Assembly: GCA_002197995.1 (NCBI GenBank)
Contig: NGZR01000001.1
Location: forward strand, 8,556,001 to 8,620,000
Direction of reading: 5' to 3'
Source: Gaeumannomyces sp. JS-464
Taxonomy: Eukaryota; Ascomycota; Sordariomycetes; Magnaporthales; Magnaporthaceae
Length of the DNA: 64,000 bases
In this document: positions 11,073 through 21,527 of the stretch, one piece after another
Numbering within the stretch: position 1 is the first letter of the stretch
How the letters are laid out: every line of letters starts with the position of its first letter
Notes under the pieces: generated by a model
Databases searched by the model: none
Seen by the model: the letters and a program-made list of their open reading frames with translations, nothing else
Told to the model about the DNA's origin: nothing
Made by a program: the position numbers and the translations under genes

Positions 11073-14000
11073 ATGTCGCCACCGACCGACCAGCGGCTTT
11101 CATTTAGCCATCATCTGTGCGTTGCGCATCGAATCGGACGCTGTGAGGCTCCTCTCGACGAGATTTACGAGAAAAAGTACGGACGGGAGACCGGCGACAC
11201 CAACACATACACGACGGGCCGCATCGGGAACCATGCTGTGTACTCCTCCTACTCCCAGGGCATGGGGAGGAGGCATCGGCGGCAGGCGCAAGGAGCTTGC
11301 AGTCGAGCTACACCAACATCAAACTTGCCCTGATCGTCGGTGTTTGCGGAGGTCTGCCCCAGATCCGTGGTCGGGACGCCTTTTTGGGTGACGTGATTGT
11401 CAGCAAAAGCATCGTCAATCATGACTTCGGCAGGCAATACCCCGATAAGTTCGTCGTCAGGTCCACTGAAGACACGCTGGGACAGGCCAACAACGACATC
11501 CGCGGGCTGCTCGAGCTGCTGGAGGGGGAAGACGAGCTGGAGCGCCTGCAGAGAAAGGCGACGGCGAACCTGGTGGCGCTGCAAGCCGCCGCCCTCGAGA
11601 AAAAGCGGAAGACCAGCTACAGCCCTCCCCCCGACGCCGCCGACACCATGTTCCCTGCCGAGTACGACCACATCCACCACAAGGAGGACTGCGACGAGTG
11701 CGAGGCAGATCCCCCGCGCTTCTGCGAGCCGGCCTCCAAGCTCTCTTGCCAGGAGGCCGGGTGCGAGACGCCGCTCTGCGCCCCGAGGCAGAACCGGCAG
11801 AAGGAGCGCCCGGCGGAGCTCGTACCTCGGGTCTTCATGGGCAGGGTGGCCTGCGGCAATGCGGTCATGAAGTCGGGCAAGCACCGCGACGCAGTCGCCA
11901 AGGATCACGATGTGATCGCCTTCGAAATGGAAGGGGCCGGGGCTTGGAAGGAGGCCCCTTGCATCGTCGTCAAAGGCATTTGTGACTACGCCGACAGCCA
12001 CAAAACAAGGAATGGCAAGAACTTCGCTGCGGCAACGGCGGCTTCGGTGGCCGCGGCGATCCTAAACAGATACGAGGTGCCAGGCGACGCCATGGAAGGA
12101 GTTTCCAAGGAGTGGAGATCTAACTCAGACGGCCGCGACAGTAATACGACCAACAGCCACAACGTCACAACTATCGACAACAGCAACCGCAACAACACCA
12201 CAACCAACAACAACTGTTCAAGTGGGGGCGGGGCTATAATTTGGGGGAATAATAACACCATCAGCAAGTAGTTTAAATCTTGTTTGGGAATTACCAATTG
12301 CTCAATCCATCGAACTACCACTAACCGTATCGCTTAGACACACATGAACCTCCACAGCCATTGCTAGATTGCCTCAAATCGCTGGCCTTTCCGCAAATGC
12401 GCAATCGCTCGCATGACATTGACCGCGCCGTCACGGGGACATGCAAATGGCTGCTTGGACACGAGAAATATCGGAGCTGGGCCGCTTGCGATCGGGGCCT
12501 GCTTTGGATCAAGGGAAAGCCGGGCTCCGGAAAGTCGACATTGCTAAGTACGCCCTCGATAATGGAGCCGCGCCCAAAGCCGGAAACACCACCCTCGTTC
12601 TCTCGTTTTTTTTTTCACGATCGCGGTCATGAACTCGAAAGGACCCCGCTTGGCCTTTACAGGTCACTTCTTCATCAGCTTCTCAGCCAGGTACCCGACG
12701 CACTGCCCGACCTCGTCGATGCCTTCGAAAAAAACCGCAAGGAATTCGGTCAGCCGGGTGAAAAGTGGCAGTGGCATCAAAAACAACTGCAGCGCTTTTT
12801 CGAGCTATCTCTTCCGAAAGTCCTGAAAATTCGCTCAGTCTGGTTGTTTGTTCGACGCGTTGGACGAATGCGGCGAACGGAATGCAGTCGACCTGGTCGA
12901 GTGGTTCGAGTTTTTGCTCCGGAGCCCCCTCGGCTTGCAGTTTCGCGTCTGCTTCACTTGTCGTCACTACCCAATTCTGGCCCTGGACGGTGCGTTCGAA
13001 ATATGCCTCGAAAACGAAAACCGAAATGATATTTCGGCCTACGTGCAAGATCAACTCTCTGCGTTTCATGCGCGATCGTCATCTACGATTCCGGCTTTAA
13101 TCACGACTCGCGCCGAAGGCGTTTTCATGTGGGCGCGGCTCGTGGTGAGGCAAGTTTTGGACCTCGACCGTGAGGGTAAAGGATTAGGAACGATCGAAGC
13201 GGCAATCCGGTCTACCCCTCCAGCTCTCGATGAGCTATACCGCAAACTTATCGAACGCATGGAGCCATACTCCCTGAACCTGATCCAATGGATTTGCTTT
13301 TCCACGAGGCCTTTGACAACGGACGAGCTGCAATGGGCCATGGCAGTTGATCCTGACGGCGCTCACAAGTCACTCGAAGAATGCCAAAAGTCGCATAAAT
13401 TCATCGCCGACGATAAGATCGACAGAAGAGTCAAGACTCTCAGCTGCGGTCTTGCCGAGATCGCGCCATCATCCGGTCCGCAGGTTGTCCAGTTCATCCA
13501 CCAGTCCGTCAAGGATTTCGTCGAAAAGGGCCTCTCAGCTTTGGACAGCAGCGTGACGTCGACCGATACGGCAATCGGAATGGCACACCACCGGCTGTCC
13601 AAGGTTTGCATACGCTATTTGGCGATGGAGGAGATCGGTCGGTCAATAAGCTACGGGCGTTGCGACTTTGCTTTTTTGCATTACGCTACGACCTCGTGGG
13701 TAGCGCACGCGAAGCATAGCGATGGGAAAAATGTCCCTCAAAATGATCTCCTGGAATGTTTTGCTTGGCCATCAAACGCTCTCGTGGATTTATGGGTGCA
13801 GGTTTACAGGATCCTGGATAGACATTCCAGTAATTGTCCACCAAAAGGTACCAGCCTGGTACACGTTGCGTCGAGGTATCAGGTGGTAGGGCTGTTAAGT
13901 GTTATTTTGCAAAGGGCAGACAAAATTGGCACTAAGATCGATGTTGGAGATGGGGAAGGTCGGACGCCGCTGTCGTATGCTGCGGAGAACGGGCACGGGG

Positions 14001-14866
14001 CCGTCAAGCTGCTGCTCGCTACAGGCAAGGTTAAAGTCAATTCGAAGGACCAGGACGGGCGGACGCCGCTGTCGTTTGCTGCGGAAGCCGGGCACGAGGC
14101 CGTCGTCAAGCAGCTGCTCGCTACAGGCAAGGCCGTGCCCGTTTTCAAACAGCTGCTCGCTACAGGCAAGGTTAAAATTGATTCGAAGGATAAGTGGGGG
14201 CGAACGCCGCTGTCGTGGGCCGCGGGGTACGGGCACGAGGCCGTCGTTAAGCTGCTGCTCGCTACAGGCAAAATCGACGTCGAGGGGGGCGAACGCCGCT
14301 GTCGTGGGCCGCGAGGTACGGGCACGAGGCCGTCGTTAAGCTGCTGCTCGCTACAGGCAAAATCGACGTCGAGGGGGGGATGAGTGGGGGCGAACGCCGC
14401 TATCGTGGGCCGCGGGAAACGGGCACGAGGCCGTCGTTAAGCTGCTGTTCGCTACAGGCAAAATCGACGTCGAGTCGAAGGATAATGAGTGGGGGCGAAC
14501 GCCGCTATCGTGGGCCGCGGGAAACGGGCGCGAGGCCGTCGTTAAGCTGCTGCTCGCTACAGGCAAAATCGACGTCGAGTCGAAGGATGAGGGGGGGCTA
14601 ACGCCGCTATCGTGGGCCGCGGGGTACGGGCACGAGGCCGTCGTGAAGCTGCTGCTCGCTACAGGCAAAGTCGACGTCGAGTCGAAGGATGAGAGGGGGC
14701 GAACGCCGCTGTCGTGGGCCGCGGTGAACGGGCGCGAGGCCGTCGTGAAGCTGCTGCTCGCTACAGGCAAAATCGACGTCGAGTCGAAGGATAATGAGGG
14801 GGGCTAACGCCGCTGTCGTGGGCCGCGGTGTACGGGCACGAGGCCGTCGTGAAACTTTTCAAATAA
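11073..14866 (+). CDS. NLR-like protein: nucleoside phosphorylase (PNP_UDP) - NACHT - ankyrin repeats
   Basis: Fungal STAND/NLR architecture, a family linked to heterokaryon incompatibility and non-self recognition; the ligand is unknown. N-terminal phosphorylase-like domain from 11073 to about 12090 (LALIVGVCGG near 11325, VIAFEMEGAGAW near 11912, KGICDYADSH near 11972). An Asn-rich linker follows (12120-12270). A probable intron lies at about 12269-12342 (branch CACTAAC). NACHT domain: P-loop GKPGSGKSTLL near 12520, Walker B FVDALDE near 12850 (split by an indel), CFTCRHYP near 12955, winged-helix FIHQSVKDFV near 13495. About nine ankyrin repeats follow from 13961, ending VVKLFK at the stop at 14864. 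Roughly 1,230 residues. Frameshifts lie near 11095, 11150, 11235, 12270, 12545 and 12850 and inside the repeats. Those in the conserved domains look like sequencing indels; those in the repeats could be real. Confidence 0.9.
12115..12271 (+). other. Asn/Ser/Thr-rich prion-like linker between PNP and NACHT domains
   Basis: The end of the first exon encodes a stretch dominated by N, T, S and G, including NNTTTNNNCSSGGG and then AIIWGNNNTISK. In known fungal NLRs this position, between effector and NACHT domains, can carry short amyloid-forming signalling motifs (HET-s, sigma or PP type). I do not see a textbook match to any of those three, so an amyloid role is inference from composition and position only. 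Confidence 0.45.
13961..14866 (+). repeat. Near-identical ankyrin-encoding tandem repeat array
   Basis: Nine units start with a (C)GAACGCCGCT-type box at 13961, 14060, 14201, 14290, 14391, 14496, 14598, 14700 and 14804. Spacings are 99, 141, 89, 101, 105, 102, 102 and 104. Units 3 to 8 are almost identical over about 100 bases, whereas units 1 and 2 are more diverged. The 141 spacing holds a partial internal duplication of CAGCTGCTCGCTACAGGCAA. Spacings of 89, 101 and 104 are not multiples of three and break the frame. Each unit encodes a RTPLSWAAGYGHEAVVKLLL ankyrin repeat with its loop. Confidence 0.92.
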
Positions 14867-16926
14867 CGACTTTACCACTCCCCACCCACCACCTACTACC
14901 TGCCCCTACTTATATACCTAAGACGTGGCAAATAGAAGGCTTAAGAATGTGAAAGATTGTTACTAAGCCAATGCTTGTTAGATGGTGGCAGTTCCGTGTG
15001 GCAATTACACTGGGGTGCTTTGCTGGATTTATAACGCAGCGAATTTTAATTTCTGTGGATTAGCCTTCGCGACAACTGCATCGTAAACGCGACTGCATTT
15101 TTATTAAAATACTTACAATACACTCCTTCGGCTATTGGCGGGCCTTTTAAACAGCGATTTTACGTATATAATGCCTCCTAGACGCGTAGGGATCACTTCG
15201 AGCGCTACTCCGAAAGCGCGTTATCTTCTCCCGGCATAGTCGTTCCGGCACGCGGTCGCCCCGCGAGTCGCGACGCCCCTCTTCTCTCTGCACGCTCTAT
15301 GTTGAGGCACGCCGGGCAACTAACCGCGGAAAGAAGACCCTCGGCGCAACTAGCGCCAATCCAGAGGGGTATTTGCAAGGTCTTAATCTGTGTCACAAAC
15401 TGGAAGGACAGGGCACGGCATAGAACGTAATTGGGGCAAGTAGGCAGTACTGTATTCCGGTCGCTGTATCCTGTCCTTCCCACCTCCCAACTGGAGGGGA
15501 GGGACAGGATCATATACTGACGTTTGCCATGAACCTTCTCCCGTCGCATCTTCGGACGGTTGGGATAAGTTTCCCCCTTGACCCCCTGGGCCCCAGGGTT
15601 GCAGAGGCCCCCTGGATGTGCCTTGGAGCCGTGGTCTGTGACAATCTGGGAAGCGCAATCCGTACACACGATCCTAGGCGCTGGCATGGAGCCGTTCCAT
15701 CTCAGAGTCTACGATACTCGGGCAGCCTTGAGTCGGAACCGAGCCTACATCACCAACCATCACCACCCACCAACCCAAACCGGTCTGCATGCCAGTAGAG
15801 GCTGTTCGGCAAGGGCTGGGGTCGGCTGCTGTTTCCGCACTGTAGAGGGCTAGATCGATAAGGGTGCTGCGCGAGGGCCTGCCCGCGGACACGACGATGA
15901 CCTGGGTTCAGCAACAAGACTGTACACCTTGCTTGGGAGATGTAAACAGGAACTTGCTGTTTAAGGTATTTCTTTGGCCGTTTATATAAGCCCACTTCTC
16001 CGTGACTTCCGACGTTGATATCCTTCGCCAGGCCGTCGAATGAAACCCACAGACACAGCACCACCCGAAAGTCAGACGAATCTTTGGATGAACCTCGTGC
16101 GCCTGCAAGGGCAGTAAAATATGGGGCCGTCCCCTAGATCAAGCCACCTGAACCCATTGGGTCCACTGTACAGTATTGCCCACATTTTGTCTGCGACCCA
16201 CTTTTCAGCAGAGCCGCGCATATTCCTCGGGTGAGCGCCTAGCCAGCCCTGTAGCTTCGAAGCACTCGAAAGGCACGAACCGATCTGAGACTCCCCCCGA
16301 TGGCGGGAAGCCGGGAAGCAAAGAGCCGAAACGACACCCCGCGCGCATCCGACCGTAAGTTTGCTTAAACGGCAGCCGTCCGATCGACCTAGCGGCCCCT
16401 ATACCTTCGGACGCTACTCGACGCCCTCGCCATAGGTGTTAATCCGATGTAACGAGCCGCGATGCGGTGGTCGTGGGAGAGAGTGCGATTTGTGGAGGAC
16501 CTTCGCCCCATGTATGTCGACGTGCGGGTGGTGCAGGGCAGGTGCTCCTGTGCTGCCTTCTCGGGCAACCTTTATTGCTTAGGGCTGCTGAAAGCAGCCG
16601 CAACTGCCGAGTCCACCTGCCACGAATAGCAGCACTACACCTGGAACGACGCCGGTTGGCCCATGGTTTCTGTCAATCGCGGCGGAGTGCCGGGAAACAT
16701 TTGGCCCGCACCTCGGCGTTTTACGGTGAGGCCACCAACACTAAGAGAAACAGGCAGGTAATATACATCTTGGCTGAAAACAAATTTTTTCGGGTAAGGC
16801 TCGAGGAGTACAAAGAAAGGATGCATAATCCCACGGCGGCGATGGAAAGGTACCACCTCCAATCCGCTCTCCTCCATGATCTTGCGCTCCAAATTTGGCG
16901 ACCTCCCAGAGACGGCGCCTATGCCA
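14867..16926. other. Gene-poor region downstream of the NLR
   Basis: The first 330 bases are AT-rich with no coding signal. From about 15200 to 15900 the sequence is GC-richer. A minus-strand frame there (15205-15687) has several cysteines (CTDCA, CPACL) but matches no family I know and lacks a clear gene structure. A possible further part of the next fragment lies at 16635-16890. I make no gene call here. Confidence 0.4.
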
Positions 16927-17570
16927 TTAGATCACCTGGAGGGCCTCCAGCCTCTCGATCAGAGGCAGCTCCTTATCGTCGGGTCCCTTCTCTTCGACTG
17001 GCTTGGCCCTCGACTGCCAGCATCGTAATGTCCATTTGCGCACGTCGACCTTCCGGCGGTTTGCGTTACGGTAACCTTGCCCGCGGAGATGGCGGCGTCC
17101 TCGGCAAATTGGGGGTAAACGCGGAGGCGATCCTGCCGAACGTAGTCGGCAAGCCGCTGGCGATCAAGGAGCATTCGGGCCCGGAGACGCTCGTAATTAC
17201 CGTCGTCGACGGTATGGAAGCCAGCTGCGGCGGAGGAAATTATAAAAGAGCCACCGGCGCGGGAGCTACCATCCTTGAATGGGTTTTGTCCCTGGAAGAG
17301 AGACCGCCTGCTGGTTGGTGTCACCCCTTTGGGTCGGCCGAGGGCGAAATAATCGACTGGACCGCTGTAAAAGGACGCGTTGGCCAAGTTGCACCCCATG
17401 ACGCTGCTTTGGGAGGAGAGGAAGTCGGAGGCGTCAAAGTCGTTTAGAAGTGAGGGGGGTCGAACGAGAGTTAGAAGACGAGTTAGTCGAGCAGGAGTCA
17501 AAGGACAGATCCACCCCAGGGTTTTTAGGTAGGGCGGAAAAGTCGAACAAAAAGGATAACACCTCTGCAT
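16927..17570 (-). CDS. Unidentified coding fragment
   Basis: Not recognised. On the minus strand, frames from 17570 down to about 17040 give a protein-like sequence of balanced composition (for example FIISSAAAGFHTVDDGNYER, then LLDRQRLADYVRQDRLRVYP). After a one-base shift it continues as RRKVDVRKWTLRCWQSRAKP and ends with LPLIERLEALQVI and a stop at 16927-16929. It is charged, with no transmembrane segment or signal peptide. The upstream end has no clear start. The plus-strand frame over the same bases (16467-17447) has poorer, arginine- and alanine-skewed composition, and I treat it as the shadow. It could be a partial gene or a relic next to the phosphotransferase-like gene. Confidence 0.4.
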
Positions 17571-18013
17571 TTAACGTTATTCGTTATCGACTGCACATGC
17601 CTGTGCTTGCTGTCTACAGCGAATATCGCCTTTAAGCTTGTGCTTATTTAACCCGGGGATTGGCGAAATCAGCAAACCTGCATTCTTGCCATCCACCTGC
17701 AGATGGAGGAATTATTAGCTGCGGACCGAGCAGTGCTCGGCATCCCACTGAAGAGAAGACAGCACATTTTCCCAAGGCACAAAATATATCATGGCCCAGC
17801 TGCCAGCCCTGCACCAGTTGCAGCAAGGAACCCTTTACCGGCTGCCCCGGCGCTAACCACTTAACCGCAATGTTAAAACCCAGAAGGCCCTCGAGGTAGA
17901 TGCCTCCAGTATTGATTACAAACGAAAAAAAGGATAAGATTGTCTGTTCGGAACCTAAAAACAGTGTGTATAACGAGGAAACCCGAAATTACATATAACC
18001 CGTAAAACCTAAA

Positions 18014-19076
18014 TTATTGCCCCAAGCAAATGGCCTTAAGGATTGGGATGGCGGCATCGCCGGCAGCCACTACTCCGCCCCCCTTTTTCGTACCTGTGGC
18101 CGAAGCCGTACCATTTGAATAAACCAAACAACCTTGCAATCTTAATGGCCTGGTCGTCGGTGTCGGAGATTCTTCCAACCAGGGCGCAAAATTGGTCCCA
18201 GAAATACGCCCGGAGGCTGGGCGCGCTTCCGTGGAAGGCCCAGCCGTCCTGCGTCTGGACGCCGATAAAGGTTTCGAAAGCCCGGAGGGTGGTGCCAAAG
18301 GGGGTGACGATGGCGTCGGCCCAGTCAGTGAGGTCGGCGATGTGGCCATCCTCCTCCACGTGGATGTTCATCTCTAGGGGGTCCTCGTGGCCAAGCACCA
18401 TCGGGTATTGGGACCCGAAGAGCAGCGGCAGCCCATGCTTGATCTCGTTCAGCTTGGGGCGGAACTCGCGGGGCAGGTCTGCAATAGGTTGATCAACGAC
18501 GCCGTTGTAGGCGTTGAGAGTCGCCGTCCTGTGTGGCGGCAGCCGCAGGCCAGGCCACATAGCCATGCTTGAGCGAAGAATCTAGATAGTGCTGGGTTAG
18601 GAAGACATGTCCGAAGTGGTTGGCGACGTATGCATGCAGATTGGACAGACCTTGCCATGTCTCCTACCGAAACGTATAGCTTATCCTCCATCCCCTGGGC
18701 GAAGAAGTTCCGCTGCACGCGCGAGAGAGAGCAGATCCTCCTACCTCCTACGTAACTCATCAAGCACACGTGGAGGTCGTCGACCATGCCCTGGTACTCG
18801 CACGGGAGGACGAACTCATACCCGTACGTGTTGGTGGCGGCGCCAATGATGTCGACCTCGAAGGGGGAGCTCTTGCGGCGGAACTGGACGGTTCGCGGGG
18901 GCTGTCGCCCACAACCGTGTAGCTCGTCATACCCTGCACAGGCGTGGCTTCGACATAGTTCTTGCCGAGAGTGCCGTGGGCATGCGCGTTGCACTGCGCC
19001 TGCGTAGTTCGGTGTATCTTGAGAAATTGCGTATCTGGAACCGACTAAGGGTATCGATATTCCCCGGGCCTGGCAT
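18014..19076 (-). CDS. Aminoglycoside phosphotransferase (APH)-family protein
   Basis: Member of the large fungal APH/choline-kinase-like phosphotransferase family; the substrate is unknown and drug resistance should not be assumed. The start at 19076 gives MPGPGNIDTLSRFQIRNF. Then come YVEATPVQGMTSYTVV (near 18935), TVQFRRKSSPFEVDIIG (near 18880), QGMEDKLYVSVGDMARFFAQ (near 18690), the catalytic-loop-like VLGHEDPLEMNIHVEEDGHI (near 18400) with the D of TDWADA, and LRAYFWDQF. A 69-base intron with clean borders (GTCTGT to CTATCTAG, about 18578-18646) joins VGDMA to RFFAQAW. Single-base shifts occur near 18985, 18905 and 18570, and the last residues are ambiguous (stop near 18036 or 18014). 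HED replaces the usual HxD loop spacing of bacterial enzymes, as in other fungal members. Confidence 0.75.
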
Positions 19077-19137
19077 ATGGTCAGTGATTTCTTAGCTTAT
19101 TGTGGCGCGTCGGAGAGGAGGAAGAAATTTTGAACGC

Positions 19138-19163
19138 GAGAGAGAGAGAGAGAGAGAGAGAGA
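19138..19163 (+). repeat. (AG)n microsatellite
   Basis: About 13 perfect AG dinucleotides just upstream of the phosphotransferase-like gene on its promoter side. Likely a simple slippage tract. Confidence 0.9.
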
Positions 19164-21527
19164 CGTGAAGGTAGTGAAACGGCAGTCGCAAATCGACGCC
19201 TCAGGTATCCACGCCGTGGCCAGGGCAAGTCCAAGATAGCAGCAATTTGACAGAACAAAGCCCTCGGGGGCCGAGAGTCGAGGGGATCTACAATCTTATG
19301 TTTGGAAGGACTTGGCCACCACTTCGGACCATCGCCAACCTCACTCAGCGGCCGGTCCAACATAGAGAGGCTAGGAAAGGTAGGGGGTGTGTAGGGTGGC
19401 TTCGATCTCGCGGCGTGTGAAGCTGAGAAGAGAAATAAACATGCGTGTAGGCGCCCGTTGCCTGTCCCGTTGATGGTGCTGATGGTCTCGGGGGCAGCTA
19501 AGGCCAGCTGGCTGGCCAGCTCCAGATACGGCTCTTATTGGCACGCCGTTTTTGTCCTTATCACATACCCGCAGCTATTGGCATAGTATTGGACCAAAAA
19601 AATGAACCTGCGCAGCAGCGCCGCATGTTCTCCCGACCGTAAACAAAGACGAAACGAGACGCGACCAACCCAGACTGCCGCGTCAGCATCAGCCGCGGCT
19701 CGGACGACAAGTTCAATCATATCGCGATAATAACTCGCCACAATAAAGCGAATGACTCTGGTGTTCCCGGGCTGTCACACGTTTGCACGTATAGTGCCAT
19801 TCGTATGTTATGTAGCGTTGCGTGCTGGGCAAGTGAGGGAGGAAAAGGGCGGGAGGTAGGCACGAAGGGGGTGAAAAGGAGAAGTGGGAGGGAAAAAGGG
19901 CAACCATCAGTTTACGTCTCGCCCTAGGTAAGGAGTAGAAGAGCCAGCCTCTTGGCCGGGGAGCGTGGGCACTGCCTTGGTGTGCCCGCGGCTGCTAAGG
20001 CACCTTGACAGTGGTAGCCTACGAGACATCCATTATGACGGCGGTATGTAAGCACGGAAAGGTAGTATATAACAAAAACTTTGGTTAACAAAACATTTCC
20101 ATCAAAACGCTTGCTACGGGTGGTTGGTCTGAAAAGGGACCAAGAAAACAATACTGCTAACAAATCGGATGGGGGTTGTGCTCTCGCTTGGCCTCTCCAC
20201 GAACTCAAAAGCTGAGGTGGACATTGGCCCTGACTCCCGTTAGCCCTTCGCTATGGGCGAAATCACAAGCGTCGTGCGTTGCCTTTCCTTTGCTTTGCCG
20301 TGGCGCGGCGGCGTAAGCTCGTCCTTGGGGCGGTTGCGGATTGTAGCTGCGCCGTAACGGGACCGATTCCGGGAGCGGAGGCAAAGGCGGTGTTCCGGAG
20401 TCGACGCTTTGCGATTCTTTTGCTCCGGCGAAGGGGCCGAGCTGCTGCTAAGTTAAAAGAGCCGCCCGCCGGAGCTTTTGGCATCGGGCGGCGAGATCGG
20501 CTGAAAACGCGGGGCGGCCGCCATTATGAACAAGCCTCGCAAGGCTTTCCAGTTCCACCTCGAACAAAGCGGTCGGGGTATCTTCCGATATAAAGGGCGA
20601 TGTTAACTCTGACGGAGCACGACGATACCGGGTTTCGTCCGCAGCTAGGCCCTCCAACAATGCACCAAGTTGGCCGGCATCGACCGGGGCCGATTCGGAT
20701 TCCACCTCTGGTATGAGGGCCGAACTAGTACACAGGTGGGTGACCACTGGGGAATCCTCGGTGTTGTATGTTTTTGTTTTTTGCTTTGTTTCTCCTCCAG
20801 CCTATTATTCGCACGTCATCGAATAGTTGGACCTGCGTTGCGCTTATGTGTATCGTGAACATGCTCGGTGGTAACGAGCCAAGTACCTATGTGTCCTGGT
20901 TCGCGAATTACATGTGATCTTTTAGCCAGGAGTTGGATGTGGAGGGAGCCTAGCTTGTAAATAATAGCAAGTGACGTTGACGGACGAACCACGACCGAAA
21001 CAGGTGTCAAATAGCACGCAAACTAGGCCTGGACCGAGACATTGGTCTGTCACCCGCGGTTGCCCACTAGATCTGTTCGCAGAGCAATTATTTTCCTCTG
21101 AAGTGCTATGATATGCTTACTGTGCTGTTCTATTTCTCTTCCGTTTGCCTCCGCGTAGGGGGAGGAAGAGCTGGTAGGTATCATGTGATCGGGGGTGCGA
21201 AGAATTATCAAAAAAATGCAGGCCGGGGATTATGCAAACCAACGCACCGCGCAGGCGTATGGTGTGGAAAGCGCGGAAAAATAAAATGCGAGAACAGAGA
21301 CCTAGACCAGATGAACCTCGCAAAGAAAAAGAATTAGGTGTTGTAGTGGTAACCCATCCCAACCACCTAAACCCTGTAAACCATGTGCAACCTCCCAAGC
21401 GCCTCGAATATGAAGAGAGATGAGAAGTAGGAAAACAATGATGAGTGGGTATTAACGAGGCCAGTAGATATAATACTTTCGCTTGCTCATTTCTGTGGTT
21501 TGTCGTGTCATCGTGGGGTCGCCCTTT
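19164..21527. other. Intergenic region with one doubtful small frame
   Basis: Mostly no gene. A minus-strand frame at 20448-20747 (99 residues, acidic, including TPTALFEVELESLARLVHNG and ending CQKLRRAALLT) looks protein-like but matches nothing I know. An arginine-rich frame (RRSKRIAKRR) overlaps its 3' end in another frame at 20263-20484. The rest, 20800-21500, holds only short AT-richer sequence and the 3' flank of the cyclin gene. Confidence 0.4.

Noticed and set aside
13961..14866. CRISPR-like array of regularly spaced repeats
   Set aside because: The repeated unit spans the whole 100 bases with no unique spacers and encodes ankyrin repeats in continuation of the NACHT gene.
16467..17447. 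326-residue plus-strand protein
   Set aside because: Composition is Arg/Ala/Gly-skewed with no family features. The minus strand over the same bases reads much more like protein, including a continuation across a frameshift.
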